Below are positions 10,860-21,307 of a stretch of 64,000 nt of DNA, piece by piece. Numbering within the stretch: the stretch's first letter is position 1; each line of letters begins with the position of its first letter. Below the pieces are notes generated by a model. The model did no database searches and was not told the DNA's origin. It saw nothing but the letters and a program-made list of their open reading frames with translations. A program made the position numbers and the translations under genes. The DNA lies in the NCBI GenBank assembly GCA_028583605.1, contig CM053337.1:26088162-26152161 (forward strand). The letters are read 5' to 3'. Source of the stretch: Dastarcus helophoroides (Eukaryota > Arthropoda > Insecta > Coleoptera > Bothrideridae).

Positions 10860-12911
10860 ATGCGCCATTTGCATAAAATCCGCTCTCGGGTTATCACTTT
10901 CCGATTTAAGAACCTCAATAAATATTAATTATATTTACATCAACTTTATTTTTACATCATAAACCTTTCAAACATATTAAAATGTCTATATCAGTAGAAT
11001 ATTTTTATATTTTATCTCATACCACTGTGAAAACATCTTCAAAAACTTGGTTAGATTAGATCACTTGTAACGCCCGTTACGGTTTCAAATTTCCACAAAC
11101 AACATTATAATAATATTTCATGTCTATCACTGTCAGTCATGGAGGTAAATCAATTAACTTCTAATTTGAATAAAACACAGGTTATGGAGGAAAATTTGTT
11201 CGAACTGAAACTTGTTAATTTCAATGAAATGAAACCAAAAGAAAAGGCTAAATCATGTAACGACCATTCCGTCTATTTTTAAGCCTGCAACGTTAGGTTT
11301 GTAAGGTGCCAGCCAGGTGCTATTACGAGTTAAAATTTGAAAGTACTTCTCATTAATTCCAGTCCCGTTAATTTTTTTTTTCTCATAGTGTCTAGTCGAC
11401 GGAAGTTCAGGTACGACAACTGAAAAAAATTTGGTGTCCATCTTATCGAAAAAATGCAGTAGTTGTCTGCTGTCTTCATTTCTTCAACAGAGGGCTACGA
11501 AGCTTAAACAAGCTTTGTCAGTTCCATACACTTCATGCAATATAGTGCTGTATTATTTGAAGTTGCGCAGCTTAGTGAAGTAGGTTATTACTGGGGCCGC
11601 GAACCCAGCCTGTAACATACCAGATCTCGTGCACCGCCTTTCTCCGCTAACTCGCGATTGTAGAGAATTTTTAAAGCTTTCTAATGACATGCTTTTAATA
11701 TACACTCATCACTCAGCACTGTGAAAATGCAGTAACAATCTTGTAGGAGATATGTCAATATTTCCTCTTTGACCAGTGCTAGTATTCTAGTTTATTTTAG
11801 TGATTAATTCAAATAATTCATTTTTAATTCCAATTAACCAAATTAGGGAGACAAGTCAAACAGTTATAAAACATGACGTCTTTAACCACATTTCAATGTT
11901 CTTTTGTGCAGAACATCACTCAAAACAGCCGTTGGTGATTGATTTTGTCTGCACAATTAAATTATATTTTTTAAATGTCGATTAGTTATAATAAGAATAA
12001 GCTTTGACCCAGCAGCTTTCCTTCATTGGCATTATCTTACAAGGGCTCATTTTGATATGTGTCAAAATCATTGAAACACTGACAAAAAACTTCCTTCTGG
12101 CTTATATGTTGACATGATATATTCGTAATCGTCCGCTTAGCTGTACGCTTCGAAAACAAAAAATCATAATTTCAAAGTATTATCGCATTTTTAAACCCAT
12201 TTCTTGATGTTTTGTATATTAATAGCCCAACAAGTTAAGCACCTACTGACGCTTTTTGTAACAAAATATGCTCGAAATTTAAATTTGATGGAAAATTATT
12301 GAAAAAATTGACAGATGGGCAACGTAATATAAATGACTGTATTGAGCCACCACTGTTTTCGAAGTCAGAAAATAATTCTTCCAATATTTCCATTTTGTAC
12401 TGAATTTGATTTACAACCTTGAACACTAAATTCGGAAATCTAAACAGAGTAAAGGTTAATGTTTGCAATTCTATAACGGAAGTTTGATTACGTGGAAACT
12501 TTTCAAATCAATTAATTTATTATTTATTGTTTGTACTATAAAATTATTTTGGTCCTAATTATATGTCCACTGCAATTTATGCCGCACTGAATAGCATATT
12601 AGTTTAAATATTTTAACAATAATTGGGCGTTATTAATTTAATTATTCAATTTTAATGCATCGTTTGTAAAGGGAATGCTAAATTCGCTTTGTTTGTTACA
12701 TGGTGTAATTTATCAGAGCAGCAGGTATCTATATATCAAAGTATTGTTTATTTTTTATTATTAGACATGCAGTGTACATCTTTATATAATGACAGCCTAA
12801 TTTTTTTTTCACTTAAAAGGGCTTTAACGTTATGGTTGCAAAAGTTAGGCTTATATTTACGACGTAAATTTGTGAATCCTCTTAAAAAATTCATCAAAGT
12901 AGATAATAAAT

Positions 12912-12912
<1 letters not shown>
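10860..12912. other. Intergenic sequence, no gene recognised
   Basis: Reading frames are short and unlike known families. Nothing obviously repetitive is seen beyond general AT-richness. Confidence 0.35.

Positions 12913-12966
<54 letters not shown>
12913..12966. repeat. (TA)n microsatellite
   Basis: About 25 uninterrupted TA dinucleotides. The YIYIYI reading frames crossing it on both strands are products of the repeat. Confidence 0.97.
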
Positions 12967-12969
<3 letters not shown>

Positions 12970-12989
12970 TAATATGTGCTTTGAAATTA

Positions 12990-13450
12990 AATAAAAATAT
13001 AAATGAAAATTACGGAAAAAGGTCGACTTTGTAATAAATGCAAACTTTTCAAAAAAGGCAAAAATCAAATCTCCAGGAAAGGTCAATATTTTTTAAAAAT
13101 TTCGAAAAAATTGAAATATAATTTATTCACAAGTAGTCAAAATTTTAATAAAAATTCATAATTTAAAAAATAATTTTTTCATGATAAATATTGAAAAAGT
13201 TTAAACTTAAAAAATAACTTTCAGAAAAGCCAAAATAAAAGAAGTTAATTTTTTCAACTTTCAAATTTACAAAAAGATTTTAATTTTTAGAAATAGATAA
13301 ATTTAAAAAAATCAAAATCTATAAAATTTAAAAGTAAAATATGTCAACATTTTGGGAAAAATAAATTTAAAAAAATGACATGATTCTGAAGAAGGGAACA
13401 TTTTGAGAAAAACGGACATTTTAAAATGCTAAAATCTTTAAAAGCTCTAA
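12990..13450. repeat. Degenerate short-motif tract, reverse orientation
   Basis: Loose succession of GTCAAAATTTTNAAAAA-like phrases, the reverse complement of the 6.9-9.5 kb tract. A-runs are on the plus strand. Confidence 0.55.
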
Positions 13451-13535
13451 ATTAATAACAAATCGAAATAGTTAGTTGGTGTGCGTCCAGCTGTCCAGGT
13501 CTGAAGATGGTTTGTACTAGCACAATGCAATCAAA

Positions 13536-14093
13536 GTGATAGTTGAGGTGTGTGTGAGAACAGAGAGATTTGTTCCCCAGCGGAATTGTGTTGCGACGAT
13601 GAAGAAAAAAAAGTTGGAGATGTGCGAACAAAGGGCAGCAAGCCTTTCAAATACGCATGGTTTGGGTGGAATTTTACGTAAACACGGCTTCCGGGTTGTT
13701 TATAGTTCTAAAGGTAAATTAAATTCGCTTTTGGGTAGTTTAAATGATAAAATAGAGCAAACGGATAAGTTCGGTATTTACCAAATTTTATGTAGGGATT
13801 GTCCTCAAAAGTATGTCGGGCAAACTAGACGATCTCTTAAAATCCGACTGAAGGAGCATTTGGCTCATTTGAGGTACGGAAGAACTGAGAAGTCGAGTGT
13901 GGCTAGACATTCTTTTGAATTAAACCATAGGATAGATAATAATATTAAATTGTTAAGAGTAGTAAATAATAATTATATGTTAAATGCATGTGAAAGCTTA
14001 GCCATCCATAAGGCTGGAGACAACTTTATGAATGGTTGCGCTGAGCCTTTAGGCCATTCGTCTCTGTTAAAAATAGTTAAGGTTGATAGATAA
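13536..14093 (+). pseudogene. Penelope-like element, C-terminal GIY-YIG endonuclease fragment
   Basis: An open frame of 185 codons encodes the GIY-YIG domain that follows the RT in Penelope-like elements. GIY is at residues 80-82 and KYVGQT at 92-97, followed by the Arg-rich helix RRSLKIRLKEH (98-108). The catalytic-type Glu is in NACESLAIH at about residue 153. A Cys-Cys/His-His set (C86, C89, H125, H131) matches the zinc-binding CCHH pattern of animal PLE nucleases. Residues 41-75 look like the linker after the RT thumb, and no RT is encoded upstream, so the copy is 5'-truncated. The first ATG is probably not a true start. About 120 bp downstream lies a hammerhead-like motif, the expected place for the PLE pseudo-LTR. 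The nuclease domain itself is intact and has no internal stop. Confidence 0.85.
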
Positions 14094-14212
14094 GCAATTG
14101 TAACAATACGAGGTGTATGATTAGATGCGCATGCGCGTTCGGATGCGGTCGATCATGCACGAAGTGAATAATTTTAGTATAAAATGGTAAATTTTAAGAT
14201 TAGGTGTTAGTA

Positions 14213-14255
14213 TCACTCTGAAGATGACATCTTGGCTGTCGAAACGCGTTAGAGC
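14213..14255 (+). ncRNA. Hammerhead-like motif downstream of the PLE frame
   Basis: Core CTGAAGA (14218-14224), one extra T, a hairpin GACA...TGTC (14226-14240), GAAA (14241-14244), and then self-complementary ACGCGT followed by T as the possible cleavage base. CACT upstream pairs imperfectly with AGAG at 14251-14254. In the diverged copies at 16.7 kb stem I is perfect (CTCT/AGAG). The extra base between core and stem II departs from the consensus, so activity is uncertain. Confidence 0.45.
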
Positions 14256-14340
14256 AACGTTTGCTGTGTTTTTTAATCTTTCTTGTTTTAAGGGGACAAG
14301 TTTTGTATTTCAATACCTTACCCAGGAAAACACACTAACA
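14256..14340 (+). repeat. PLE 3' terminal segment (family with copies at 16.7, 31.9, 40.3, 45.4 kb)
   Basis: The stretch AGAGCAACGTTTGCTGTG, a TTTAATCTTTCTTG phrase and GGGGACAAGTTTTGTATTTC recurs, usually in inverted pairs, at four other places in the window. Here it follows the PLE reading frame, which ties the whole family to this Penelope-like element. Confidence 0.6.
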
Positions 14341-15039
14341 ACCAAGAAAATTTATAATGGCATTAGGATTAAAATCCACTTTACACAGCAAGAAATAACA
14401 TCAGAAGGAAAAAACCAAACGCATAAAGAGCCCAAAAATGACAAGAACGCGACCGGGAGCCCTATGGTTGAATGCATGGCAAGCATGTTCTCTCTTATGA
14501 TGTTTTGTGGCTTCTCAAGGGTGCCACAGCACTATCCACAAATATGCTTTAATCATTTTAACAAAAATGTGTGAAAAAACAAAAATGCACACTAATCCAA
14601 AACTACCACGAATTTTTTGACAGCTGCTGCAAACCCGATGACCTGGTCCAAGCTAAAGGGAACTTAGGAAAGTGAAGTCCCTCAAAACCTTAATAAGCTT
14701 CTTAAAATTATTTAAAAAGTATTACACATGCACACGCCTTTTCTCACATTTAAGATACATAGAATATAAATATGTTCCTTATTTTAACTTTGACTTGTGA
14801 CAATACCCTAAGTTTACAGTTAAAATTTTAAGATTCATTTTAATATTTCAAAAATCTTTTAACAAATTCCAAGCTGTTTCTAAAAATATCCAAAAAGGTG
14901 TTGGAGATTAACTAGAAAATATTAGAATTTTGAAATTAAAAGTTAATTATTACTTTGATATTCAAATTTTGAACACCATTCTTAACATTTTAAATGTAAC
15001 GACAAAAATTTTTCAAAATTATTGATAAAATCCTAATTT

Positions 15040-15412
15040 AAAATATTTCATTTCATTTTGCCTCATTCAAATTGCCTCAAATACTTGAACTGTGAACACC
15101 TGAAGACACAGACAGCGAACTGCGCCAAATGTAAGAAAGTTCACCCAGCCATCTATCGCGGTTGTTCTGCATTATTGAAGAGCAAAATCAGTAAGATTAA
15201 TATTGCAAAGAGAATCACTTACGCAAGCAAAGCCAAGATAAATACCGTAAAAGGGAAAGACGGCAAAAAGAAGAAAGAAACAAGGGACAACAGAAAGGGC
15301 AAAGGTAAGCATTATCTTATGTAATATGGCAATTTAACAGTGCAGGAGCATCAACAAATGGAGTTAATAGCTTCATAAGGAAGATGCAGGAACTATTGAA
15401 GATCGTCGAATA
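15040..15412 (+). pseudogene. LINE ORF1 (gag-like) zinc-knuckle fragment
   Basis: The frame contains CAKCKKVHPAIYRGC, matching the last CX2CX3HX6C zinc knuckle of ORF1 proteins of jockey-like LINEs (usual form CxxCGGxHPANYRGC). A lysine-rich tail follows. After a stop and frame change, a phrase reading SAGASTNGVNSFIRKMQELL resembles the ORF1 C-terminus. The upstream knuckles are missing, and a stop near 15322 breaks the frame. ORF1 binds the LINE RNA. No EN/RT is attached, so this is an isolated relic, possibly related to the jockey-like remains at 35-39.6 kb. Confidence 0.65.
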
Positions 15413-15689
15413 AATAAAGAAGCCAAAAGGAGCCTACTAGCCACGGGTTTTTATGTGGTTTCCCCGGGGGCTTAACCAAGAGACCAGTGGAAAAGACATT
15501 TGCAAAAACAAAGTGGATGGCAGAATAGAGGCAGATATGTAAAATTTAGAAAAAAGGGAGGAAGGAATAGAAGGTCTGAATCCTAGAAAGGCAAAAAGAG
15601 CAAACAACAATAAACGAGAAAAACAAGAGTTGTTAAATAAAACAGTGAGACGTAGAAAAAGATGAAAGAATTGCTGACCCCACAGGAAG

Positions 15690-16330
15690 ACAAAGACAAA
15701 ATCGAGATATTTAGAAAAGTTGACATTTTCAAAAATTTCTATATTTTTCAAAGGAACGAATTTTTCAAGAAAGTTGAAATTCTCATAATCAAACCAAACT
15801 CTCAAAAAGTTAAAATTTTCCATGAAGTAGTAATTTTCAAAAAGGTCACGGTTTGGAAAAAAGATACAATTTTAAAAAATCGAAATTTCTGAAAAAGCTA
15901 ATATTTTTAACAAGTCAACAATTTAAAAAACTAGAATTAAAAAAAATTAAAATTACCAAACAACCAAATCGGTTGATTTGAAACTATATAAAAAAAAATA
16001 GGTAAATTTTAGACATAATCAACATTTGCAAAAAGTCGAACTGTCAACATAGTCGAAAATTTTAAAATAATTCAACATTTGGAAAAAACATATATTATAG
16101 TCAAAAATTAAAAAAAAAATTAAAATATCCGGAAAGAGCCAAAAAATTCAAAATACAAAAAAAAAGCAATTTTTGAAAAAAGTCAACATTTTTTTTTATA
16201 TCAAAGAAGGAGTAAATTTTTCAAACAAGTGGAGTTTGTCAAAAGAGTCTTAACTTTAAGAAAAAATTGAAATTCTGAAAAAAAAATGAATTTTTCGAAA
16301 GTCCAAATTTACTTAAATTTGCTCAAATTT
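15690..16330. repeat. Degenerate short-motif tract, reverse orientation
   Basis: A-rich phrases of the type AAAAAGTCAACATTTTTCAAA repeat loosely over about 640 bp. The 76-128 codon frames within it are low-complexity. Confidence 0.55.
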
Positions 16331-16639
16331 TCTTCACAACCATTAGTAGTATTAAATGTTTAAAAAAAATCCAATTTTAACATTTCGAGCTTGATCATTT
16401 TATGTTTAATATTTTATGAATGCGTGACGAATCCTTATATTTTGAAGTGAAAGATTTGGTGTTTTTCTATGTACCACGACTCACGAGCCACTGTTTATTG
16501 GTGCAAATAAGGATTTTTAAAATGAAATCTATAACAGTCATTGACGAATAGAATACTTATAGGTGTTTTAATAACACCGGGCGAACCAGAATTCGAAAAA
16601 TTCTGGTTGTTGACTAACGTAGTAAACTTGGTGGAACTG

Positions 16640-16854
16640 ACTGGTCCTTGGTTATCTTCAAAAATTGAAATACAGAACCTATCCCTTAAAACCAAGAAGG
16701 ATTAAAAAACACAACAAACGTTGCTCTAACGCGTTTCGTTAGCCAAGCTGTCATCAGTATCTCTCTCAAGATGACAGCTTGGCTGTCAAAACGCGCTAGA
16801 GTTTGTTGTGTTTTTAATCGTTCTTAGTTTTGGGGGACAAGTTCTGTATTTCAA
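16640..16854. mobile_element. Inverted pair of PLE 3' ends with hammerhead-like motifs
   Basis: The segment from about 16667 to 16759 (ACAGAACC, ACCAAGAAGGATT, TTGCTCTAACGCGTTTCG, CAAGCTGTCATC) is inverted at 16766-16853. Each arm is a diverged copy of the sequence at 14213-14330. The left arm, read on the minus strand, has the exact core CTGATGA and GAAACGCGTT. The right arm has mutated cores (CTCAAGA and AAAA). CTCT/AGAG forms a 4-bp stem I in the right arm. Confidence 0.65.
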
Positions 16855-18079
16855 CGTAGAAAATATTTCTCCACAAGCAAAATAAATTTTTAATTTTGAC
16901 CCTGTTAACTCAAGGAAATTGAATTATTCACCCAAAGATTTTTATTATTGCACTTCTTTGATCTTACGTGATGGTGGTTTAAGAAAGCGAAAACCCCAAA
17001 GCCCCCGTCAATGTAGAAGTTTTCGACAGGGGATCGCCTGTTGGATTAGACAGGCGACCGATGTAAGTCGAGGAAAAATTCATTTGTGAAACACGTCTTG
17101 TCCCGATTTTCAGGATCCTGGCTTAAAGGTGGGTGTAAAGTTTTTGTGATCGCCTTAGGCCACTTACCATAAACACGCAGTTTGACAAGACTTCTTGCAG
17201 GAAGAGAGAGAGAGGAAGGGATGACGGTGGGTGGAAGTAATTTTCTTTGGCGCGATGTTGCGGCCGTAAAAAATTCGGGGAAATTAGCGTCGAGGTCAAG
17301 GGGAACGGCTTGAATTACCCTTCGTGTTACACCTTTAGACAAAAAGTTACCTGTTTTCTTGCATAATAAGCTGAGTTTTACTACGAGGACGACCAGGTGG
17401 TGTGCATCTGTAGCAGTTGGCTTTAGTAATTACAAAACTTTTTCAATTTGACATTTTGTATTTACCTAGTTACTGCACTTCCATCTAAAAATAATACCTA
17501 CATAACGTATTTCTTTAATATCTGATCTTATTAATGTATTAAAAAGCTTCCAAAAAACTTTAAATTTATCCATAGAAGTAGACAGCCTATACGCATACAA
17601 AATGTCTGCAAATTTCAACGACAAAACTTAACAGTGGATTAGGGACAGTAAATAAAGATAATCTTTAAAAAAAATTTCTTAATTATAGAATTTCGAATTT
17701 GTCAAGAAAAAATAAATAATTTTATTGTAAGTTCAAAATCTCGACATAAATTTAGTTTTCTGAAATCTTAGTGACAGTGATGTACTGAGTCATAATTTTC
17801 TCCGCCCATCCCCCTATTTTACCGATCAGAACTTTTGTCATGGTCTTTATTTTGTTAAACATTCGTCGGGCGCAATTATTTTCGGGACATGATCCGGCGC
17901 ATTGTATCTCACAGATTGGTAGGTCAAACGATCCAGAACAATTATAAAATATTAATAAAACTGATAAATACATAAGATTTCACACTTTGGGATCTTCTGG
18001 ATTCCATAATTTCCAATTTTTAACCTTTGAGTTGATATAATAAGAAAAATTTAAGATATATTACACAAACGGGCCCATG
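16855..18079. other. Intergenic sequence; GC-richer unique block 16990-17345
   Basis: The block at 16990-17345 is clearly less AT-rich and contains a GA-rich run. A 98-codon minus-strand frame crosses it but shows no recognisable domain, so it is not called as a gene. Confidence 0.35.
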
Positions 18080-18512
18080 TAGGGAAGTACGGGGAAATCG
18101 GAGCCACAGAGTAATGAGAACTACTCTAGTTTACGTGTATCTAAACAAGATGGTTCCTGTTTTGTTGTGACTTAGGATAGAAGAACGAGGGAGGGGTACG
18201 TGTGGCTTGTCGCATTGCTCCTCAGGTGACTTTTGGTGCGCAAACAGACCATACGTAGGTTTTTCGGGCGATCGATCTAATTTATTGCGATATTCAAGGA
18301 CGAATTGTGAGTTTTAAAATTATTTTATAATAATTGTTGCCTCTTTTAACATGTAAGAATGTCATTATAGAATTGGACAAAAATGTTAATTTATGTAAAT
18401 AATTACCTGTATTTTGAGAATTACACGAAAAGTTAAAAATGAGCATTTGGAGTAATGGGAGTTGAATGGCTTTCATTACCCCACTTCATTATTTTTTATT
18501 AACTTGTTCCAG

Positions 18513-18850
18513 ATGCCTCGAAAGCGAAATAGAATTACAGAAAAGTGTCAGTGGAGTCTGGACGTACTATGTGATGATATGGCATTTCTCTGCATAGGGC
18601 AGCCAAATAGTTTAAAATCCCATATAGTACTTTGCAAAAGAGATATCGATTAGAACAAACAAATCCTTGTCTTGAAGGAAAATCAATATTTCTCCAGATC
18701 AGGAACGAATTCTAGTTGGTCACCTAATTCATATGTGAATCTTTTTTACGGTTTAGACTCCATGAAATTTAGGAAAATAGCATAGAAGTGTGCTGAAAAA
18801 TTAAAGATAACTCATAATTTTAACAAGAAAAGCAAAAGTGCGGGACCAGA
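18513..18850 (+). pseudogene. pogo-like transposase, N-terminal DNA-binding region
   Basis: ATG at 18513 opens MPRKRNRITEKCQWSLDVL, the start of insect pogo-like transposases with a psq-type helix-turn-helix. A stop ends the first open stretch. Beyond it the same protein is legible through further stops and a frame change: SPDQERILVGHLIHM, LFYGLDSMKFRKIA and AEKLKITHNFNKKSKSAGPD, matching the CENP-B-type region. A pyrimidine tract and CAG directly precede the ATG, so an intron may end there. Similarity stops near 18850, where the middle insertion begins. The reading frame is dead. Confidence 0.72.
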
Positions 18851-19067
18851 CCAGCAACATTAGCAAATAACACTGGCCTATACTCATTTTGGTGCCTAAG
18901 ATTTTAGACCTGATTTTGGCTATATTTTATGAGCTGATACGAAAATATCACTCATATTTTTCACATCAGCTCTCGTTTATAAGAAAGAAGAAAAACACAC
19001 ATTTTTTCAAAAATATCAATTTATTTGGAAATTATACATCAAGAAAATTTTTTTTGAGTGATTTTCT

Positions 19068-20716
19068 TCAGTGAGATTGTCCTGGGCAATCAGGCATAAG
19101 TCCCCAGCAATAATCAGCCATCATATGAATATCCCATCTGCCTTGGTACCTGTGTTCCATTGTTTTTATATCTTGGTGGAAACGTTCACCTTGTTTTTCG
19201 CTAAAATCTCCTAAATTATGCTCAAATGGTCAATATGATCATGGAGGTAGTGCACTTTCAAGCTCATATTACAGCCCAAATTTTTGAAGTTCAGCAGCAT
19301 TTCCTCGACTAAATGTTTGTAGTTATCTGCCTTATAGTTACCAAGAAAGTTCTGTATAACAACGACAAAAGATTTCCACGCCAGTTTTTCTACTCCAGTC
19401 ATAGAAGCTTCAAAAACCGTATAACTTTTAATCAATTGACGTATCTGAGGCCCATCAAAAATTTCTGCCTTTAATTTCTCAGTACTCAATCCAGGAAATT
19501 TTTAAGACAGGAACTGAAAGCATTGGCCATTTTTGTCAAGAGCTTTGACAAATTGTGTCATGAGCCCTAATTTTATGTGCAAAGGTGGAATAATGATTTT
19601 TTCTCGTGGAACTAAAGGCTGGTTTATGACATTCTTTTCACCACCCAGAATAAGATTTCTGACAGGCCAATTTTTTTGAGTCCAATGACTTGACTTAGCT
19701 CGACTGTCCCAGAAACAAATGAAACAAGGGCATTTTGTATAACCACTCTGTTGGCCCAACAGAAAATTGACCATCTTCAAGTCGACACAAGTCACCCAAT
19801 CATGTTCAGAATACTTTATTTTTTCTAAAAGAACTGATATTACCTTGTATTCTTCTTTCATAGATGTAGAATGAGCAAGTGGAATAGAAGTACATTTATT
19901 GCCATTGTGTAAAAGGACTGCTTTGAGACTTCTTTTACTGCTGTCGATAAAAAGACGCCTATCACTTGCATGATAAGTCTTCAAGCCCATGAAAGTCATC
20001 AATCCGTTCACGTCATGACAATATACCAAATTTTCATCAGAAGACAAAAATTGTAGTAAGTGTTGTTCTCTTGTGCGATGGAAAGTAATTTTTACACCAG
20101 AAGAAAGGCAATTTTTTTCTTTCAATCTTGATGATAGCAACTCAGCACGCTCTTTTGAAAGATATAAGTCTCTGATAAGATTACTAAGCTCACCATGTGA
20201 AAAAGTTTTAGGATTCGATGTTTCTCCACAGTAGTCAGAATTACCATCTTCTTCTTCTTCAGAAATTTCCATTTCATCCTCCTCACATTCCTGAACTTCC
20301 CGATGAAAAGCTGGTATTGGAACGGTGTCTAAATGAGGAATAGATTTTACAGCTGAGGGGATATTGGGGTACTTCCACTTGCTGCGGTTGTTTTTGTTAA
20401 TGCCTGTTAAACTCGTCATACAAAAATAACAATCGTCATGAGGATTTTTTTGTTCTTGCCAAATCATTGGGATCCCAAACTTCAAAGATTTGCGCGTTCC
20501 TTTTTCCCACTGCCGCAAATGTTCAATGCAAATCTTACAGACAATGTATGGCACCCATACTTTATCTTGATTGCCAATTTCAATACCAAAGTAAGCAGAA
20601 TACAAGCGAATTATCGTGTCATTAATCAGTTTCCGTTGATCTTTCATTACATACTCACCACATATGTAGCAAAACATATCAGGATCATTACTGCAACATC
20701 TCAACTGACTTTCCAT
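19068..20716 (-). pseudogene. Unrecognised ~550-residue protein with Cys clusters, one stop and one frameshift
   Basis: A 404-codon open frame (20716 to 19502) stops at a single in-frame TAA and continues in the same frame for 93 codons. It then shifts frame near 19225 and runs to a natural stop at 19068. The N-terminus has paired cysteines C16/C19, C60/C63 and C96/C99, suggesting zinc binding. An acidic stretch follows (about 143-157). The second half has FIDSSKRSLKAVLLHNGN (about 256-273), CVDLKMVNFLLG (about 310-321), CPCFICFWDSRA (329-340) and PPLHIKLGLM. After the frameshift comes SEKQGERFHQDIKTMEHRYQ. The spacing of D258, D312 and the late E recalls an RNase H-fold DDE nuclease, but that is inference. 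I recall similar arthropod hypothetical proteins without an assigned function. It lies in a ~2 kb insertion splitting the pogo-like transposase. Confidence 0.6.
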
Positions 20717-20889
20717 AATAAATTTTTACTATTAATGTCATAAAAGTAATTATCGGATTGACTGATTTTGAATAAAACCGAAAAAATTAAAATAAGAATA
20801 GTAGGTAAACCAGAGCTGTCATCTGACATCTAGTAGCAGTAATAAAGTTTATACTACCTACCTTACCGACTACAGATACGGACAGAGCT

Positions 20890-21292
20890 GCACCAAACCA
20901 AAAAGTTTTTTTGTAGACCAATGTAATCACTGTTACTCCAAATAATACTGAAGAAAATAAAAAGAAACGTCTTGTGAAAGAAAATAAGTTACCAAAATGA
21001 AAGGGTAAACATATTATAAAAGAAAAGAAAAGACTGTTAACAAAGCAAATAAATAGGCTATCTAAAAACGATACCAGATCATCAAATAAATCAGTCAATT
21101 CCCATGATATTTGTGATGATGATAGTAGTGACTACATCGATAAAGATTCCAACATATTTATGATTTGTAGTGAATCTGGAAAATCAAACAAGTTGTGGTA
21201 CAAATGCAGGGCTTAAGGTGAATGGGCACATGCTCAATGTTCAGGAAATGATTCTGCCAAAGATTATGTTTGTGATTTTTGTGTTAGGCAAT
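20890..21292 (+). pseudogene. pogo-like transposase, C-terminal cysteine-rich tail
   Basis: A lysine-rich stretch leads to SSDYIDKDSNIFMICSESGK and then NKLWYKCR, a stop, GEWAHAQCSGND, and KDYVCDFC with a terminal stop near 21290. The pattern ICxE.GK..LWYxC..C..WAH..C......Y.CDFC is the PHD-like zinc tail found at the C-terminus of insect pogo/jerky-type transposases. It is on the same strand as the N-terminal piece at 18513, and the catalytic domain that should lie between is absent. One Cys codon is replaced by the TAA stop. Confidence 0.65.
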
Positions 21293-21307
21293 AATTGTTT
21301 TTAAGTG

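Noticed and set aside
12689..13086. 92- and 112-codon frames on opposite strands with long YIYIYI stretches
   Set aside because: They are translations of the (TA)n microsatellite.
17046..17342. 98-codon minus frame in a GC-richer block
   Set aside because: No recognisable domain, no exon signals that could be supported, and composition alone is not enough.
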